Below, piece after piece: positions 8,873 to 19,303 of a stretch of DNA of 64,000 bases (its first letter is position 1; the number at the start of each line of letters is the position of its first letter). The translations under genes and the position numbers were made by a program. Under the pieces are notes generated by a model. That model saw only the letters and a program-made list of their open reading frames with translations. It did not search any database and was not told the DNA's origin. The stretch spans positions 335,341 through 399,340 of the forward strand of contig NZ_GL732439.1 in the NCBI RefSeq assembly GCF_000187465.1. The letters run 5' to 3'. The DNA is from Streptococcus infantis ATCC 700779 (lineage in GTDB: Bacteria > Bacillota > Bacilli > Lactobacillales > Streptococcaceae).

Positions 8873-9763
8873 ATGACAATGAAACAACTTCACCTGGTGA
8901 TTGTAACAGGAATGAGTGGTGCAGGGAAAACCGTAGCCATTCAATCTTTTGAAGATTTAGGATATTTTACGATTGATAATATGCCACCTGCTCTCTTGCC
9001 AAAGTTTTTGCAGTTGGTAGAGACCAAGGATGACGACCACAAGTTGGCCCTAGTGGTGGATATGCGTAGTCGTTCTTTCTTCTCAGAGATTCAGGCTGTC
9101 TTGGATGAATTGGAAAATCAAGATGATTTGGACTTTAAAATCCTCTTTTTGGATGCGGCAGATAAGGAATTGGTAGCACGCTATAAGGAAACTAGAAGAA
9201 GTCACCCTCTAGCAGCAGATGGTCGTATCTTGGACGGGATCAAATTGGAACGCGAACTCTTGGCTCCATTAAAAAATATGAGTCAAAACGTGGTTGACAC
9301 AACAGAGTTAACTCCTCGTGAACTTCGTAAAACCATTGCAGAGCAATTTTCGGACCAAGAACAAACTCAGTCCTTCCGTATCGAGGTCATGTCTTTTGGA
9401 TTTAAATACGGAATTCCAATTGATGCTGATTTGGTATTTGATGTTCGCTTTTTACCAAACCCATACTATTTTCCAGAACTTCGTAATCAGACGGGTGAGG
9501 ACAAGGCGGTTTATGACTATGTTATGAATCATGAGGAATCTGAGGATTTCTACCGACATTTGTTAGCATTGATTGAACCAATTCTACCAGGTTATAAAAA
9601 AGAAGGCAAATCAGTCTTAACGATTGCGATTGGTTGTACTGGTGGACAACATAGAAGTGTTGCTTTTGCCAAGCGTTTAGCAAATGACCTATCTAAAAGT
9701 TGGCCTGTAAATGAAAGTCATCGTGATAAAGACCGAAGAAAGGAAACGGTAAACCGTTCATGA
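8873..9763 (+). CDS. rapZ: RNase adapter RapZ / nucleotide-binding protein YvcJ
   Basis: This 296-residue P-loop protein of the RapZ/YvcJ family has Walker A GMSGAGKT near residue 15 and the conserved C-terminal CTGGQHRSV segment. In E. coli RapZ senses glucosamine-6-phosphate and presents the sRNA GlmZ to RNase E; in Bacillus YvcJ is linked to competence and P-body-like regulation. Which role applies here is not visible. Of two adjacent ATGs (8870, 8873) the second has the better 6-base spacing from AAGGAG. It overlaps yvcK by ATGA, and rapZ-yvcK-whiA is the conserved Gram-positive gene order. Confidence 0.92.
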   Translation: MTMKQLHLVIVTGMSGAGKTVAIQSFEDLGYFTIDNMPPALLPKFLQLVETKDDDHKLALVVDMRSRSFFSEIQAVLDELENQDDLDFKILFLDAADKELVARYKETRRSHPLAADGRILDGIKLERELLAPLKNMSQNVVDTTELTPRELRKTIAEQFSDQEQTQSFRIEVMSFGFKYGIPIDADLVFDVRFLPNPYYFPELRNQTGEDKAVYDYVMNHEESEDFYRHLLALIEPILPGYKKEGKSVLTIAIGCTGGQHRSVAFAKRLANDLSKSWPVNESHRDKDRRKETVNRS

Positions 9764-10737
9764 GAAAACCCAAAATTACGGTGATTGGTGGTGGAACCGG
9801 GATCCCTGTTATTTTAAATAGTCTACGGGAAAAAGACGTCGAAATTGCAGCCATAGTAACCGTTGCGGATGATGGTGGTTCTTCAGGTGAATTGCGTAAG
9901 AATTTTCAACAGTTGACACCTCCAGGGGATTTACGTAATGTCCTTGTAGCCATGTCAGATATGCCAAAATTCTATGAAAAGGTCTTTCAATACCGTTTTT
10001 CAGAGGATGCTGGTGCTTTTGCTGGTCATCCATTAGGAAACATTATCATAGCTGGATTATCTGAAATGCAGGGTTCGACCTATAATGCCATGCAATTGCT
10101 GAGTAAATTCTTCCATACTACAGGAAAGATTTATCCCTCTAGTGACCATCCTTTGACGCTCCATGCTGTCTTTAAAGATGGATCAGAAGTTGCTGGGGAA
10201 AGTCACATTGCAGATCATCCAGGTATGATTGACCATGTCTATGTGACAAACACTCTAGATGATGAAAAACCGCAGGCTAGCCGTCGAGTTGTCAATACTA
10301 TTCTTGAGAGTGATATGATTGTCTTGGGACCAGGTTCACTCTTTACTTCGATTTTACCTAATATCGTCATTGAAGAAATCGGTCAGGCACTTCTGGAAAC
10401 TAAGGCAGAGATTGCCTATGTTTGCAATATTATGACTCAACGTGGAGAAACGGAGCATTTCTCAGATAGTGATCACGTAGCAGTCTTGCATCGTCATTTG
10501 GGCCGTCCATTTATCGATACTGTCCTTGTTAACATCGAAAAGGTTCCGAGGGATTATATGGACACCAACCGTTTTGATGAATATCTGGTTCAGGTTGAAC
10601 ATGATTTTGAAGGCTTGCGTCAGCAAGTTCCTCGTGTTATTTCATCCAATTTCTTACGTTTGGAAAATGGGGGAGCCTTCCACGATGGTGATTTAATCGT
10701 AGATGAGCTCATGCGAATCATACAGGTGAGAAAATGA
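9760..10737 (+). CDS. yvcK: YvcK/CofD-like gluconeogenesis factor
   Basis: This 325-residue protein of the CofD-like superfamily starts with the nucleotide-binding motif [10 protein letters not shown], followed by [11 protein letters not shown] and the [12 protein letters not shown] and GHPLGNIII segments. Relatives (YvcK in Bacillus, CuvA in Mycobacterium) bind UDP-sugars and control carbon flux into peptidoglycan and cell shape. It overlaps rapZ and whiA by four bases on both sides, so translation of all three is coupled. Enzymatic activity is not established for the family. Confidence 0.92.
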   Translation: MRKPKITVIGGGTGIPVILNSLREKDVEIAAIVTVADDGGSSGELRKNFQQLTPPGDLRNVLVAMSDMPKFYEKVFQYRFSEDAGAFAGHPLGNIIIAGLSEMQGSTYNAMQLLSKFFHTTGKIYPSSDHPLTLHAVFKDGSEVAGESHIADHPGMIDHVYVTNTLDDEKPQASRRVVNTILESDMIVLGPGSLFTSILPNIVIEEIGQALLETKAEIAYVCNIMTQRGETEHFSDSDHVAVLHRHLGRPFIDTVLVNIEKVPRDYMDTNRFDEYLVQVEHDFEGLRQQVPRVISSNFLRLENGGAFHDGDLIVDELMRIIQVRK

Positions 10738-11645
10738 GTTTTACAGTAGCAGTAAAAGAAGAAATTCTAAGTCAGCATCACCTGAGTCGTCATGAATTGT
10801 CAGCTATTATCAAGATGTCTGGTAGTATTGGCTTATCTAGTTCTGGTTTGACCTTGTCCGTCATAACAGAAAATGCTAAGTTGGCTCGACATCTCTATGA
10901 ATCTTTCTTACACTTCTATGGAATCAAGTCAGAGATTCGTCACCACCAGAGAAGTAATCTTCGGAAAAATCGTGTTTATACCGTATTTACGGATGAGCGA
11001 GTCCAAGAACTTTTAGCAGATTTGCGTTTGGCCGATTCATTCTTTGGTCTGGAGACTGGGATTGATCCAGAGATTTTAGGAGATGAGGAAGCTGGACGTG
11101 CTTATCTTTGTGGAGCCTTTTTGGCAAATGGGAGTATTCGGGATCCTGAGTCAGGCAAGTATCAGTTAGAAATAAGTTCTGTTTATCTGGACCACGCCCA
11201 AGGGATTGCTTCGCTCTTACAGCAGTTCTTGCTAGATGCAAAGGTTATCGAACGAAAAAAGGGGGCAGTGACCTATCTTCAACGAGCTGAAGATATTATG
11301 GATTTCCTGATTTTAGTGGGAGCCATGGAGGCGAGAGATACTTTTGAAGGTGTCAAGATTCTCCGAGAAACTCGGAATGATCTCAATCGTGCTAATAATG
11401 CGGAGACAGCAAATATCGCTCGTACTGTTTCAGCGAGTATGAAAACCATCAACAATATCAGTAAAATCAAGGATAGAATTGGTTTGGATAATCTTCCAGC
11501 AGATTTGCAGGAAGTAGCGCATTTACGTATCCAACATCCGGACTACTCTATCCAGCAATTGGCAGACAGTTTGACAAATCCACTCACAAAAAGTGGTGTC
11601 AATCATAGATTGCGAAAGATAAATAAAATTGCAGATGAACTTTAA
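10734..11645 (+). CDS. whiA: DNA-binding protein WhiA
   Basis: This 303-residue protein has the two-part WhiA layout: an N-terminal LAGLIDADG-like fold (about residues 1-190, including [13 protein letters not shown]) and a C-terminal helix-turn-helix (about 210-300, with [21 protein letters not shown]). WhiA controls sporulation and division genes in actinobacteria and influences division and chromosome segregation in Bacillus; in streptococci its targets are not well defined. The catalytic residues of homing endonucleases are not expected to function here. It ends the rapZ-yvcK-whiA operon at a bidirectional terminator. Confidence 0.93.
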   Translation: MSFTVAVKEEILSQHHLSRHELSAIIKMSGSIGLSSSGLTLSVITENAKLARHLYESFLHFYGIKSEIRHHQRSNLRKNRVYTVFTDERVQELLADLRLADSFFGLETGIDPEILGDEEAGRAYLCGAFLANGSIRDPESGKYQLEISSVYLDHAQGIASLLQQFLLDAKVIERKKGAVTYLQRAEDIMDFLILVGAMEARDTFEGVKILRETRNDLNRANNAETANIARTVSASMKTINNISKIKDRIGLDNLPADLQEVAHLRIQHPDYSIQQLADSLTNPLTKSGVNHRLRKINKIADEL

Positions 11646-11675
11646 AACCACGAATCAAAGGATTCGTGGTTTTTT
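11644..11675. terminator. bidirectional terminator between whiA and the reductase gene
   Basis: CCACGAATC at 11648-11656 and GATTCGTGG at 11661-11669 form a perfect 9-bp stem flanked by AAAA and TTTTTT, so it serves both converging transcription units. Confidence 0.9.
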
Positions 11676-11676
11676 C

Positions 11677-12645
11677 TTATAGACTAGTAGAGTGTTTTGG
11701 TTGTACTTTTTGTTCTGGATCAATGTAGTTAATGGCATTGTTAACTGCAGTAGGTGCTTCACCTAGACCTGTCGCAATCAAGTCAATCTTACCTTCGTAG
11801 TAGCAGCAGTCTCCAATAGCGTAAATTCCTGCCTGACTTGACTCTTGTTTACTGTTGACGATAATCTTATGACGATTCAGTTCTAATCCCCAATTTTTAA
11901 GATTACCGACAGAAGATTTGAAACCATAGTTGACAAAGAGGTGGTCCAATTCAATGGTTTCAGTCTCATCGGATTTGACTTTTGTGATTTCAAGTTTGTC
12001 TAAAGTTTTTCCATCTCCTAGGAGTTGACTTGGCACAAATGGTGTTTTGATGCTAACAGATGATTCTTGAAGGGCTTGGACACTATGTTCAAGCGCACGG
12101 AAGTTGTCCCTACGGTGAACAAGTGTAGTAGGAGCAATCTTTTCAAAAGCTAAGGCCCAGTCCACAGCTGAGTCTCCTCCACCCAGGATGGTTACTTTTT
12201 TGCCAGCATATTGTTGAATGTTAGAAACGTGGTAGTGGATATTTTCATAACTATCAACACCATCCAATTCAAGTGGACGCGGTTTAAAGGCACCTCCACC
12301 CATAGCGATAATGACAGCTTTACTAGTATGAGTTCCTTTAGTGGTTGTAATCTTAAAAACACCATCTTCTTTTTCAATTTCAAGAACAGTTTCATTGAGA
12401 TGGGCTGGTGTATCAAACCCTTGTAATTGTTCTAACAAGCGATTAGTTAATTCTTCACCAGTGAGATTTGGGAAACCTGGGACATCAAGAATTTGTTTTT
12501 CAGGATAAAGAATGGCAGGTTGGCCACCTAATTGAGGAAGAGAGTCAATGATTTGTACTTTAGCTTGACGTAAATTAGCATAAAAGGCTGCGAAAAGACC
12601 AACTGGGCCACCTCCTACGATGGTGATATCAAATAGTTCAGACAT
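11677..12645 (-). CDS. ferredoxin/flavodoxin-NADP(+) reductase, thioredoxin reductase-like
   Basis: This 322-residue flavoprotein resembles thioredoxin reductase but lacks the CxxC redox pair, as in the YumC/FNR2 group. The FAD motif is GGGPVGL near the N-terminus, the NADPH motif is GGGDSAVDWA, and YAIGDCCYYEGK near the end is the FAD/FADH segment. It would shuttle electrons between NADPH and ferredoxin or flavodoxin in the cytosol. The start at 12645 on the minus strand follows AAGGAGAAACC; a reading frame nine codons longer has no such site. It is a single gene convergent with whiA. Confidence 0.9.
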   Translation of the reverse strand: MSELFDITIVGGGPVGLFAAFYANLRQAKVQIIDSLPQLGGQPAILYPEKQILDVPGFPNLTGEELTNRLLEQLQGFDTPAHLNETVLEIEKEDGVFKITTTKGTHTSKAVIIAMGGGAFKPRPLELDGVDSYENIHYHVSNIQQYAGKKVTILGGGDSAVDWALAFEKIAPTTLVHRRDNFRALEHSVQALQESSVSIKTPFVPSQLLGDGKTLDKLEITKVKSDETETIELDHLFVNYGFKSSVGNLKNWGLELNRHKIIVNSKQESSQAGIYAIGDCCYYEGKIDLIATGLGEAPTAVNNAINYIDPEQKVQPKHSTSL

Positions 12646-12736
12646 GGTTTCTCCTTGTTTCATTTTTATCATTTTATTCTATCATATTTTCTGCAAATTT
12701 AAAATGAGGTAGGGGGGAGAAAATTTCCATTAAAAA

Positions 12737-12745
12737 TGGTATAAT
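12737..12745 (+). promoter_or_regulatory. extended -10 promoter of cdaA-cdaR-glmM
   Basis: TGG followed by TATAAT at 12740-12745, 33 bp before cdaA; the -35 region is weak. Confidence 0.65.
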
Positions 12746-12777
12746 GAAGAGAAGCTTTTTTGGAGAGGGGACACAGG

Positions 12778-13635
12778 ATGAATTTTCAGCAATTATCTAA
12801 TCTTCAATACTGGTCTAGTTTGTTTTCCAGTCCTTGGAGTATTGCGATAAATGTGATTGATATTCTAATCGTTGCTTATATCTTATATCAATTTACAAAA
12901 TCAATTGCAGGAACCAAGATTATGATTCTGGTTCGAGGCGTTATAGTTTTTATCTTGGCTCAGATTGTGGCTAATTTTTTGGGCTTGACGACTATTTCCT
13001 GGTTGATTAATCAATTGATTACCTATGGAGTTATTGCAGCGGTTGTTATCTTTTCTCCAGAAATTCGGACAGGTTTGGAACGATTAGGTCGAGCTACGGA
13101 TTTCTTTTCAAATACTCCTATGAGTTCAGAAGAGCAGATGGTCCAGGCTTTTGTAAAATCGGTTGAGTATATGAGCCCACGGAAGATTGGAGCTTTGGTA
13201 GCTGTTCAACGTGTGAGAACCTTGCAGGAGTACATCGTTACAGGAATTCCTTTGGATGCTAAGATTTCTGCTGAGTTATTAATTAACATCTTTATCCCAA
13301 ACACACCTTTACATGATGGTGCAGTCATTATAAAAGGTGATCGAATAGCTGTAACATCTGCTTATCTTCCACTTACTGAGAACACTGGTATTTCTAAGGA
13401 GTTTGGGACAAGACACCGTGCAGCCATTGGTTTATCAGAAGTTTCAGATGCCCTTACTTTTGTTGTGTCAGAAGAAACTGGAGGTATATCCATCACCTAC
13501 AATGGTGTCTTCAAACATGATTTAAGTTTGGAAGAATTCGAGGAAGAACTACGTCGTATTCTGATACCTAAGGATTCAGATGAACCAAGCTTAAAAGAAC
13601 GTTTATTGGGAGGGTGGAATAATGAAAAGAAATAG
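12778..13635 (+). CDS. cdaA: diadenylate cyclase CdaA (c-di-AMP synthase)
   Basis: This 285-residue membrane enzyme condenses two ATP into c-di-AMP, the essential second messenger controlling potassium and osmolyte uptake and wall integrity. About three membrane helices occupy residues 23-95, followed by a cytosolic DAC domain with Asp180-Gly181-Ala182 and Arg212-His213-Arg214, the two catalytic motifs. The ATG at 12778 follows GGAGAGGGG; an upstream TTG at 12760 in the same frame is disfavoured. It overlaps cdaR by 14 bases and precedes glmM, the conserved Firmicute cluster in which CdaR and GlmM modulate the cyclase. Confidence 0.96.
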   Translation: MNFQQLSNLQYWSSLFSSPWSIAINVIDILIVAYILYQFTKSIAGTKIMILVRGVIVFILAQIVANFLGLTTISWLINQLITYGVIAAVVIFSPEIRTGLERLGRATDFFSNTPMSSEEQMVQAFVKSVEYMSPRKIGALVAVQRVRTLQEYIVTGIPLDAKISAELLINIFIPNTPLHDGAVIIKGDRIAVTSAYLPLTENTGISKEFGTRHRAAIGLSEVSDALTFVVSEETGGISITYNGVFKHDLSLEEFEEELRRILIPKDSDEPSLKERLLGGWNNEKK

Positions 13636-14401
13636 TCTTTATATCATCACATCACTCCTCTTTGCATGTGTCCTATTTATCTATGCAACATCAATCAATT
13701 ATCAAAACAATACTAATGTGAGACAAACTAAAACTGAAACCTACACCAATACAGTAGTCAATGTACCGATTGATATTCAGTATGATAGTGAGCAGTATTT
13801 CATTAGTGGATTTAGCTCAGAAGTAACGGTATTTCTGACTGGTTCAAATCGGGTGACTTTGGCCAGTGAGATGCAAGAGAGCACTCGTAAATTTAAAGTG
13901 ACTGCGGATTTATCACAAGCTACAGAAGGAACGATTGAAGTTCCCTTAACCATTGAAAACCTTCCAAGTGGTTTGACAGCTGTGGCAACACCACAAAAGA
14001 TCACAGTCAAGGTTGGTAAGAAAGTTACTCGAGATAATGTACCTGTTGTACCTCAAATTGATTCTAGTCAAATTGATGAGAAGATTATAATCGAACGTGT
14101 GACTGTTTCTGATGAAAAAGTTTCAGTAACCAGCGACGCAGATACTTTGTCTAAGATTGATCGAATTGTTGCAGTTTTGCCAACGAGTGAAAAAATAACT
14201 GGGAATTATTCAGGGTCAGTACCTTTACAAGCTGTCGACAGGAATGGGACCGTTTTACCAACAGTTATTACTCCTTTTGAGGTTACTATGAAAGTAATAA
14301 CTAAACCAGTCCGAACAACAAATAGTTCAACCACAACAAGTAATACTTCATCTACTGAAAACTCTTCAACGACAGCAGCAGAAACGAAGTCAGAATCTTA
14401 A
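13622..14401 (+). CDS. cdaR: CdaA regulatory protein CdaR (YbbR-domain protein)
   Basis: This 259-residue protein has one N-terminal membrane helix (about residues 6-24) and an extracytoplasmic part made of YbbR-like repeats (segments around 50, 135 and 200 show the repeated alternating VxVPI/TVxVxGxxxxV pattern). The last 30 residues are low-complexity Ser/Thr/Glu. CdaR homologues bind CdaA in the membrane and change its activity. The 14-base overlap with cdaA favours matched translation. Confidence 0.9.
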   Translation: MKRNSLYIITSLLFACVLFIYATSINYQNNTNVRQTKTETYTNTVVNVPIDIQYDSEQYFISGFSSEVTVFLTGSNRVTLASEMQESTRKFKVTADLSQATEGTIEVPLTIENLPSGLTAVATPQKITVKVGKKVTRDNVPVVPQIDSSQIDEKIIIERVTVSDEKVSVTSDADTLSKIDRIVAVLPTSEKITGNYSGSVPLQAVDRNGTVLPTVITPFEVTMKVITKPVRTTNSSTTTSNTSSTENSSTTAAETKSES

Positions 14402-14433
14402 AATAAACATTATACTAGAAAAGGAATGATAAA

Positions 14434-15783
14434 ATGGGTAAATATTTTGGAACGGACGGAGTCCGTGGAGAAGCAAACGTAGAATTAACGCCAGAATTGG
14501 CCTTTAAATTGGGTCGCTTTGGAGGATATGTCCTCAGTCAACATGCGACAGAAGCGCCTAAGGTTTTTGTTGGACGCGATACACGTATTTCAGGGGAAAT
14601 GTTAGAAGCAGCCTTGATTGCTGGTCTTCTTTCTGTGGGAATTCACGTTTATAAACTTGGTGTACTTGCTACGCCTGCAGTAGCATATTTGGTGAAAACT
14701 GAAGGAGCGAGCGCAGGTGTCATGATTTCAGCTAGCCACAACCCAGCCCTTGATAACGGAATTAAATTCTTTGGTGGAGATGGCTTTAAGCTAGACGATG
14801 AAAAAGAAGCAGAAATCGAAGCCTTGCTTGACGCCAGTGAAGATACTCTCCCACGTCCAAGTGCTGAAGGATTAGGTACTGTTGTTGATTACCCAGAAGG
14901 ATTGCGCAAGTATGAAGCCTACCTGGTTTCAACTGGAACAGGTCTTGAAGGGATGAAGGTAGCCTTGGATACTGCAAATGGAGCAGCTTCTACAAGTGCT
15001 CGTCAAATTTTTGCAGATTTGGGTGCTCAAATCACTGTCATTGGAGAGAATCCAGATGGTTTGAACATTAACTTGAATGTTGGTTCGACTCATCCAGAAG
15101 CCTTGCAAGAACTTGTAAAAGAAAATCAATCAGCCATTGGTTTAGCCTTTGATGGGGACAGCGATCGTTTGATTGCAGTAGATGAAAACGGTGAGATTGT
15201 CGACGGTGATAAGATTATGTATATCATCGGTAAATACCTTTCTGAAAAAGGTCAATTGGCACAAAATACAATTGTAACAACAGTTATGTCCAACCTTGGC
15301 TTCCATAAAGCCTTGGACCGTGAAGGCATTAATAAAGCTGTCACTGCTGTTGGAGACCGCTATGTAGTTGAAGAAATGAGAAAATCAGGCTACAATCTCG
15401 GTGGAGAACAGTCAGGTCACGTTATCTTGATGGACTACAATACAACTGGTGATGGTCAACTTTCAGCAGTTCAATTGACTAAGATCATGCAAGAAACAGG
15501 TAAGAGCTTATCTCAATTGGCTTCAGAAGTAACAATTTACCCACAAAAATTGGTTAATATCCGTGTGGAAAACACCATGAAAGACAAAGCCATGGAAGTA
15601 CCAGCTATCAAGGCTATTATCGATAAGATGGAAGAAGAGATGGCAGGTAACGGACGTATTCTCGTTCGCCCAAGTGGAACTGAGCCACTCTTGCGAGTCA
15701 TGGCTGAAGCACCAACAACTGAAGAAGTAGATTACTATGTGGATACCATTGCTGAAGTTGTGAAAGCAGAAATCGGAATTTAG
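14434..15783 (+). CDS. glmM: phosphoglucosamine mutase
   Basis: This 449-residue cytosolic enzyme converts glucosamine-6-phosphate to glucosamine-1-phosphate for UDP-GlcNAc, the peptidoglycan and teichoic acid precursor. The phosphoserine loop ISASHNP has the catalytic Ser101, the metal site is DGDSDR, the sugar loop is GGEQSGH, and the phosphate loop is [12 protein letters not shown]. Full length. GlmM of several Firmicutes also binds and inhibits CdaA, and its place as third gene of this operon fits that. The start follows AAAGGAATGATAAA. Confidence 0.96.
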   Translation: MGKYFGTDGVRGEANVELTPELAFKLGRFGGYVLSQHATEAPKVFVGRDTRISGEMLEAALIAGLLSVGIHVYKLGVLATPAVAYLVKTEGASAGVMISASHNPALDNGIKFFGGDGFKLDDEKEAEIEALLDASEDTLPRPSAEGLGTVVDYPEGLRKYEAYLVSTGTGLEGMKVALDTANGAASTSARQIFADLGAQITVIGENPDGLNINLNVGSTHPEALQELVKENQSAIGLAFDGDSDRLIAVDENGEIVDGDKIMYIIGKYLSEKGQLAQNTIVTTVMSNLGFHKALDREGINKAVTAVGDRYVVEEMRKSGYNLGGEQSGHVILMDYNTTGDGQLSAVQLTKIMQETGKSLSQLASEVTIYPQKLVNIRVENTMKDKAMEVPAIKAIIDKMEEEMAGNGRILVRPSGTEPLLRVMAEAPTTEEVDYYVDTIAEVVKAEIGI

Positions 15784-15809
15784 GAAAGTTAGCAGAAAAT
15801 AAGAAAATA

Positions 15810-15836
15810 TGTTACAATGTCAAAGTAAATTGTAAC
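15810..15836 (+). promoter_or_regulatory. extended -10 promoter overlapped by a perfect dyad
   Basis: TG plus one base precedes TACAAT at 15813-15818. The -10 lies inside GTTACAAT (15811-15818), which is perfectly inverted as ATTGTAAC at 15829-15836, with a 10-bp spacer. The half-sites are about 18 bp centre to centre, one and three quarter helical turns. This geometry fits an operator whose occupation would block the promoter of the DUF1149-degV pair. Confidence 0.5.
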
Positions 15837-15849
15837 CATGGAGAATATG

Positions 15850-16224
15850 ATGAATTTAAAACGTGAACAAGAATTTGTAAGTCAGTATCACTTTGATGCG
15901 CGTAATTTTGAATGGGAAAATGAGAACGGAATTCCTGAAACAAAGGTTGATGTGAACTTCCAACTACTTCAACATGACCAAGAAAATCAGGTGACTTCTC
16001 TCGTAGTTGTTTTGAGCTTTATGATTGTCTTTGATAAATTTGTTATCAGTGGTACTATTTCTCAAGTGAACCATGTTGAAGGTCGTATCGTAGATCAACC
16101 AAGTGACTTTAGTCAAGAAGAAGTTGAGACGCTTGCTCGTCCTTCTTTGGATATGTTAAACCGTTTGACTTATGAAGTGACGGAAATTGCACTAGACTTA
16201 CCAGGAATTAATTTGGAGTTTTAA
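15850..16224 (+). CDS. DUF1149 family protein
   Basis: This 124-residue acidic protein matches the streptococcal DUF1149 family (small, SecB-like fold predicted in some relatives; that link is weak). No catalytic motif, signal peptide or membrane helix is evident; the middle holds a hydrophobic beta-rich stretch around residues 50-70. The ATG at 15850 is preferred over ATGs at 15838 and 15847 because GGAG lies 6 bases upstream of it. The downstream degV gene starts 4 bases after the stop, so they are co-transcribed. Function is unknown. Confidence 0.75.
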   Translation: MNLKREQEFVSQYHFDARNFEWENENGIPETKVDVNFQLLQHDQENQVTSLVVVLSFMIVFDKFVISGTISQVNHVEGRIVDQPSDFSQEEVETLARPSLDMLNRLTYEVTEIALDLPGINLEF

Positions 16225-16228
16225 AAGA

Positions 16229-17077
16229 ATGAAATTAGCGGTCATAACAGACTCATCTGCTTTTCTACAAGCGGAAACCTTGCGGAAAGAAGATTTATTT
16301 GTGCTTGACATTCCTGTGAATATCGACGGACAGGAGTATGTTGAAGGTGTAAATCTAACCGCTCAAGAATTTTATGAAAAAATGGCTCGTTCATCTGAAC
16401 TACCTAAAACAAGTCAACCAAGTATTGCAAAGTTGGATGAAATTTTATCATCATTAAAAGAAAAGGGCTATACTCATGTTTTGGGTCTCTTTCTATCTTC
16501 TGGAATTTCAGGGTTTCACCAGAACATCCAGTATATGACGGATGAGTTCGAAAGTCTAACCATCGCTTTTCCTGATACTCGAATTACAAGTGCACCACTA
16601 GGATTCATGGTGGAAAGTGTGTTTCAATGGTCTGAGCAGGGTGATGATTTCCAGTCTATACTAGATAAGTTAACCGAACAGATTGAAAATACTTCAGCCT
16701 TTATCATGGTAGATGACCTTGATCATCTGGTTAAAGGTGGTCGTTTATCAAATGGCGCAGCTATTTTAGGGAATCTTCTTAGCATTAAACCAATTCTATA
16801 TTTCAATGACCAAGGTGTTATCGAAGTTTATGAGAAGGTTCGTACAGAGAAGAAAGCAACAAAACGTTTGGTTGAAATTGTTAAAGAAGCAACAGCTAAT
16901 GGCAATTACCAGATTACTGTCATTCACGGGAATGCTCCTCAAAAAGTAGCAGACTTGCGTCAGCTTTTGTTAGACGGCGGAGTAGCTACAGACATTTCAA
17001 TTGCAACCTTCGGTAGTGTTATAGGGACTCACCTTGGAGAAGGAAGTATTGCTTTAGGTTATACACCAATCGTCTAG
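16229..17077 (+). CDS. DegV family fatty-acid-binding protein
   Basis: This 282-residue DegV-fold protein starts with the family signature [12 protein letters not shown] and has the TSQPS segment of the lipid head-group site and the GGRLSNG motif. FakB proteins of this fold bind exogenous fatty acids and present them to the kinase FakA for phosphorylation and entry into phospholipid synthesis. Whether this copy is a FakB or another DegV paralogue cannot be told; streptococci have several. It is translated right after the DUF1149 gene. Confidence 0.88.
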   Translation: MKLAVITDSSAFLQAETLRKEDLFVLDIPVNIDGQEYVEGVNLTAQEFYEKMARSSELPKTSQPSIAKLDEILSSLKEKGYTHVLGLFLSSGISGFHQNIQYMTDEFESLTIAFPDTRITSAPLGFMVESVFQWSEQGDDFQSILDKLTEQIENTSAFIMVDDLDHLVKGGRLSNGAAILGNLLSIKPILYFNDQGVIEVYEKVRTEKKATKRLVEIVKEATANGNYQITVIHGNAPQKVADLRQLLLDGGVATDISIATFGSVIGTHLGEGSIALGYTPIV

Positions 17078-17080
17078 ATT

Positions 17081-17330
17081 GTTCTTACAGGCTTTGAATC
17101 TTAAAATTGAACACGGACTATCTGCCTCTTGAAAAAAGATGCCTGTCTTGCCTTTCGTGGAAAGTCAGCGCCATTCCCTATTTTTCATGGGCAGCTAACG
17201 TCCTTTGTATCTTAGAATTGAACACGCCTGGAACCCTATGTGAAAAAGATAGTTCTTCCAAGGAAAAGAAACTCCTTGATCAGAACTCCTATTTTCACTT
17301 TGTGTTCTTGCAGGCTTTGTATCTTAGATA
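17081..17330 (+). repeat. two 111-bp structured tandem repeats plus a third partial copy
   Basis: The core CTTTG[A/T]ATCTTA[A/G] begins at 17092, 17203 and 17315, a spacing of 111 and 112 bp; in the first two copies it continues as AATTGAACACG. Each full unit carries its own long inverted repeat. Unit 1 pairs CTGCC (17122) with GGCAG (17190), TGAAAAA (17130) with TTTTTCA (17181), and CTTTC (17152) with GAAAG (17160). Unit 2 pairs GTGAAAA (17240) with TTTTCAC (17292), AGTTCT (17251) with AGAACT (17282), and AAGGA (17260) with TCCTT (17273). The arms differ in sequence yet pair within each unit. The third copy stops just before the dapB ribosome site. A 74-codon frame at 17107 is not convincing as a gene. 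No known RNA family is recognised. Confidence 0.6.
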
Positions 17331-17339
17331 GGAGTAAAG

Positions 17340-18107
17340 ATGAGTATTCGAGTGATTATTGCTGGTTTTAAGGGAAGAATGGGCCAATCTGCTTGTCAGA
17401 TGGTTTTGTCTGATCCTGAACTTGAACTAGTAGCTGTTTTGGATCCTTTTGAGTCTGCATCTGAATGGCAAGGAATTCCAGTATTCAATGATAAAAATGA
17501 CTTAGCAGGCTTTGATGCCCATGTTTGGGTGGACTTTACTACACCAGCTGTCGCCTATGAGAATACACTCTTTGCTCTTGAACATGGCTTTGCTCCAGTA
17601 GTAGGAACGACAGGTTTCACCAGTCAAGAAATCGAAGAATTAAAAGAATTGTCTCGTTTCAAAGGCTTGGGTGGATTGATTGCTCCTAACTTTGCCTTGG
17701 GTGCTGTCTTACTGATGCAATTTGCAGCACAGGCAGCTAAATACTTCCCAAATGTGGAGATTATTGAACTTCACCATGATAAGAAAAAAGATGCTCCAAG
17801 CGGGACAGCTATCAAAACAGCTGAGTTGATGGCTGAAGTTCGTGAGTCTATTCAACAAGGTGCTAGCGATGAGGAAGAACTCATTGCGGGAGCACGAGGA
17901 GCTAACTTTGATGGTATGCGAATTCATTCGGTCCGTTTACCTGGTTTGGTAGCTCATCAAGAGGTCATTTTTGGAAATCAAGGAGAGGGATTGACTCTGC
18001 GTCATGACTCCTATGATCGTAGCTCCTTCATGACAGGGGTGAATTTGGGAATCAAAGAAGTTGTCAAGCGTCATGAGCTTGTCTATGGATTAGAACACTT
18101 ACTATGA
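17340..18107 (+). CDS. dapB: 4-hydroxy-tetrahydrodipicolinate reductase
   Basis: This 255-residue enzyme performs the NAD(P)H-dependent reduction step of the diaminopimelate/lysine pathway, supplying lysine for peptidoglycan and protein. The nucleotide-binding motif GFKGRMG is at residues 9-15, the active-site segment [15 protein letters not shown] is intact, and the C-terminal [11 protein letters not shown] motif is present. The start follows TAGGAGTAAAG, which is joined to the last partial 111-bp repeat. Its stop overlaps cca by ATGA, so the two are translationally coupled. Confidence 0.95.
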   Translation: MSIRVIIAGFKGRMGQSACQMVLSDPELELVAVLDPFESASEWQGIPVFNDKNDLAGFDAHVWVDFTTPAVAYENTLFALEHGFAPVVGTTGFTSQEIEELKELSRFKGLGGLIAPNFALGAVLLMQFAAQAAKYFPNVEIIELHHDKKKDAPSGTAIKTAELMAEVRESIQQGASDEEELIAGARGANFDGMRIHSVRLPGLVAHQEVIFGNQGEGLTLRHDSYDRSSFMTGVNLGIKEVVKRHELVYGLEHLL

Positions 18108-19303
18108 AATTAACAAAAATGCCTTCTGAATTTCAGAAGGCTTTACCAGTATTAGAAAAAATTAAAGAAGCAGGATTTGAGGCTTATTTTGTGGGTGGCT
18201 CTGTTAGGGATGCCATTCTTAACCGCCCCATCCATGATGTGGATATCGCGACTTCATCTTATCCAGAAGAGACCAAGCAGATTTTTCCACGCACAGCTGA
18301 TATCGGCATTGAGCATGGGACCGTTTTGGTTTTAGATGGAGATGAAGAGTACGAAGTCACCACTTTTCGAACAGAGGATGTCTATGTAGACTATCGGAGA
18401 CCAAGTTCTGTTTCTTTTGTTCGTTCACTCGAAGAAGATCTCAAACGCCGAGATTTCACAGTCAATGCCTTTGCCTTGGATGAGACAGGGAAAATCGTTG
18501 ATTTATTTGATGGTCTCAGAGATTTAGAAAATCAAGTCCTGCGAGCTGTCGGTGTAGCTAGTGAACGTTTCAATGAAGACGCGCTACGCATCATGCGTGG
18601 CTTTCGTTTCCAAGCTAGTCTTGGTTTTGAACTCGAGCAAGAAACGTTTGAAGCGATGAAGGCCTTAACGCCACTCTTAGATAAAATTTCTGTGGAGCGC
18701 ATCTTTGTTGAGTTTGATAAGCTTTTACTGGCTCCCTATTGGCGAGTAGGTTTATCTTCTATGATTGAGAGTCAAGCTTATGACTATCTTCCAGATATGG
18801 TAGGCAGTCAGGAGAAACTCCAGTCTTTGTTTGATTTAGAAAAAGATTTTACTTTTGAATCTTCTGAGCAAGCTTGGGCAGCACTTTTATGGGTTTTAGA
18901 AGTGGAAGATGCTCAACAATTTTTGAAACATTGGAAGACTTCACGCCAATTTGCTAAGCAAGTACAGAATTTGCTGTCTATTTTGGCTCTCCGAGAAGAA
19001 GGGGAACTAGGTAACCGTGATTGTTACCGTTTTGATTTGGACTTGCTTCTACAAGCTGAAAATCTTCGCAGAGCTCAAGGGAAGGAAGTCAATCCACAAG
19101 CGATCACAGAAACCTACGAGAGCTTGACTATTCATGATAAGAAAGAGATGCAAATTAATGGTGGCATTCTCATCAAGGAATATGGCTATCATCCAGGTCC
19201 AGAATTAGGAGATGTTTTAGAGGAAATTGAGTACGCTATTGTGGATGGTAATCTAGATAATGAAGTGGAAGCCATTCATGCATACTTAAGGGAGAGAAAA
19301 TGA
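18104..19303 (+). CDS. cca: CCA-adding tRNA nucleotidyltransferase
   Basis: This 399-residue class II nucleotidyltransferase adds or repairs the CCA end of tRNA. The head domain has [19 protein letters not shown] with the two catalytic aspartates and [13 protein letters not shown], and the neck has the nucleotide-templating [14 protein letters not shown] segment. Body and tail domains follow. Bacilli-type length, single start after ATGA overlap with dapB; the ABC-F gene starts inside its stop codon region in turn, so dapB, cca and the ABC-F gene are one unit. Confidence 0.95.
   Translation: MKLTKMPSEFQKALPVLEKIKEAGFEAYFVGGSVRDAILNRPIHDVDIATSSYPEETKQIFPRTADIGIEHGTVLVLDGDEEYEVTTFRTEDVYVDYRRPSSVSFVRSLEEDLKRRDFTVNAFALDETGKIVDLFDGLRDLENQVLRAVGVASERFNEDALRIMRGFRFQASLGFELEQETFEAMKALTPLLDKISVERIFVEFDKLLLAPYWRVGLSSMIESQAYDYLPDMVGSQEKLQSLFDLEKDFTFESSEQAWAALLWVLEVEDAQQFLKHWKTSRQFAKQVQNLLSILALREEGELGNRDCYRFDLDLLLQAENLRRAQGKEVNPQAITETYESLTIHDKKEMQINGGILIKEYGYHPGPELGDVLEEIEYAIVDGNLDNEVEAIHAYLRERK

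Noticed and set aside
17107..17331. 74-codon frame across the 111-bp repeats
   Set aside because: No ribosome site, composition unlike a protein, and it spans two repeat units that differ at the amino-acid level while pairing is kept; RNA or DNA structure explains it better.
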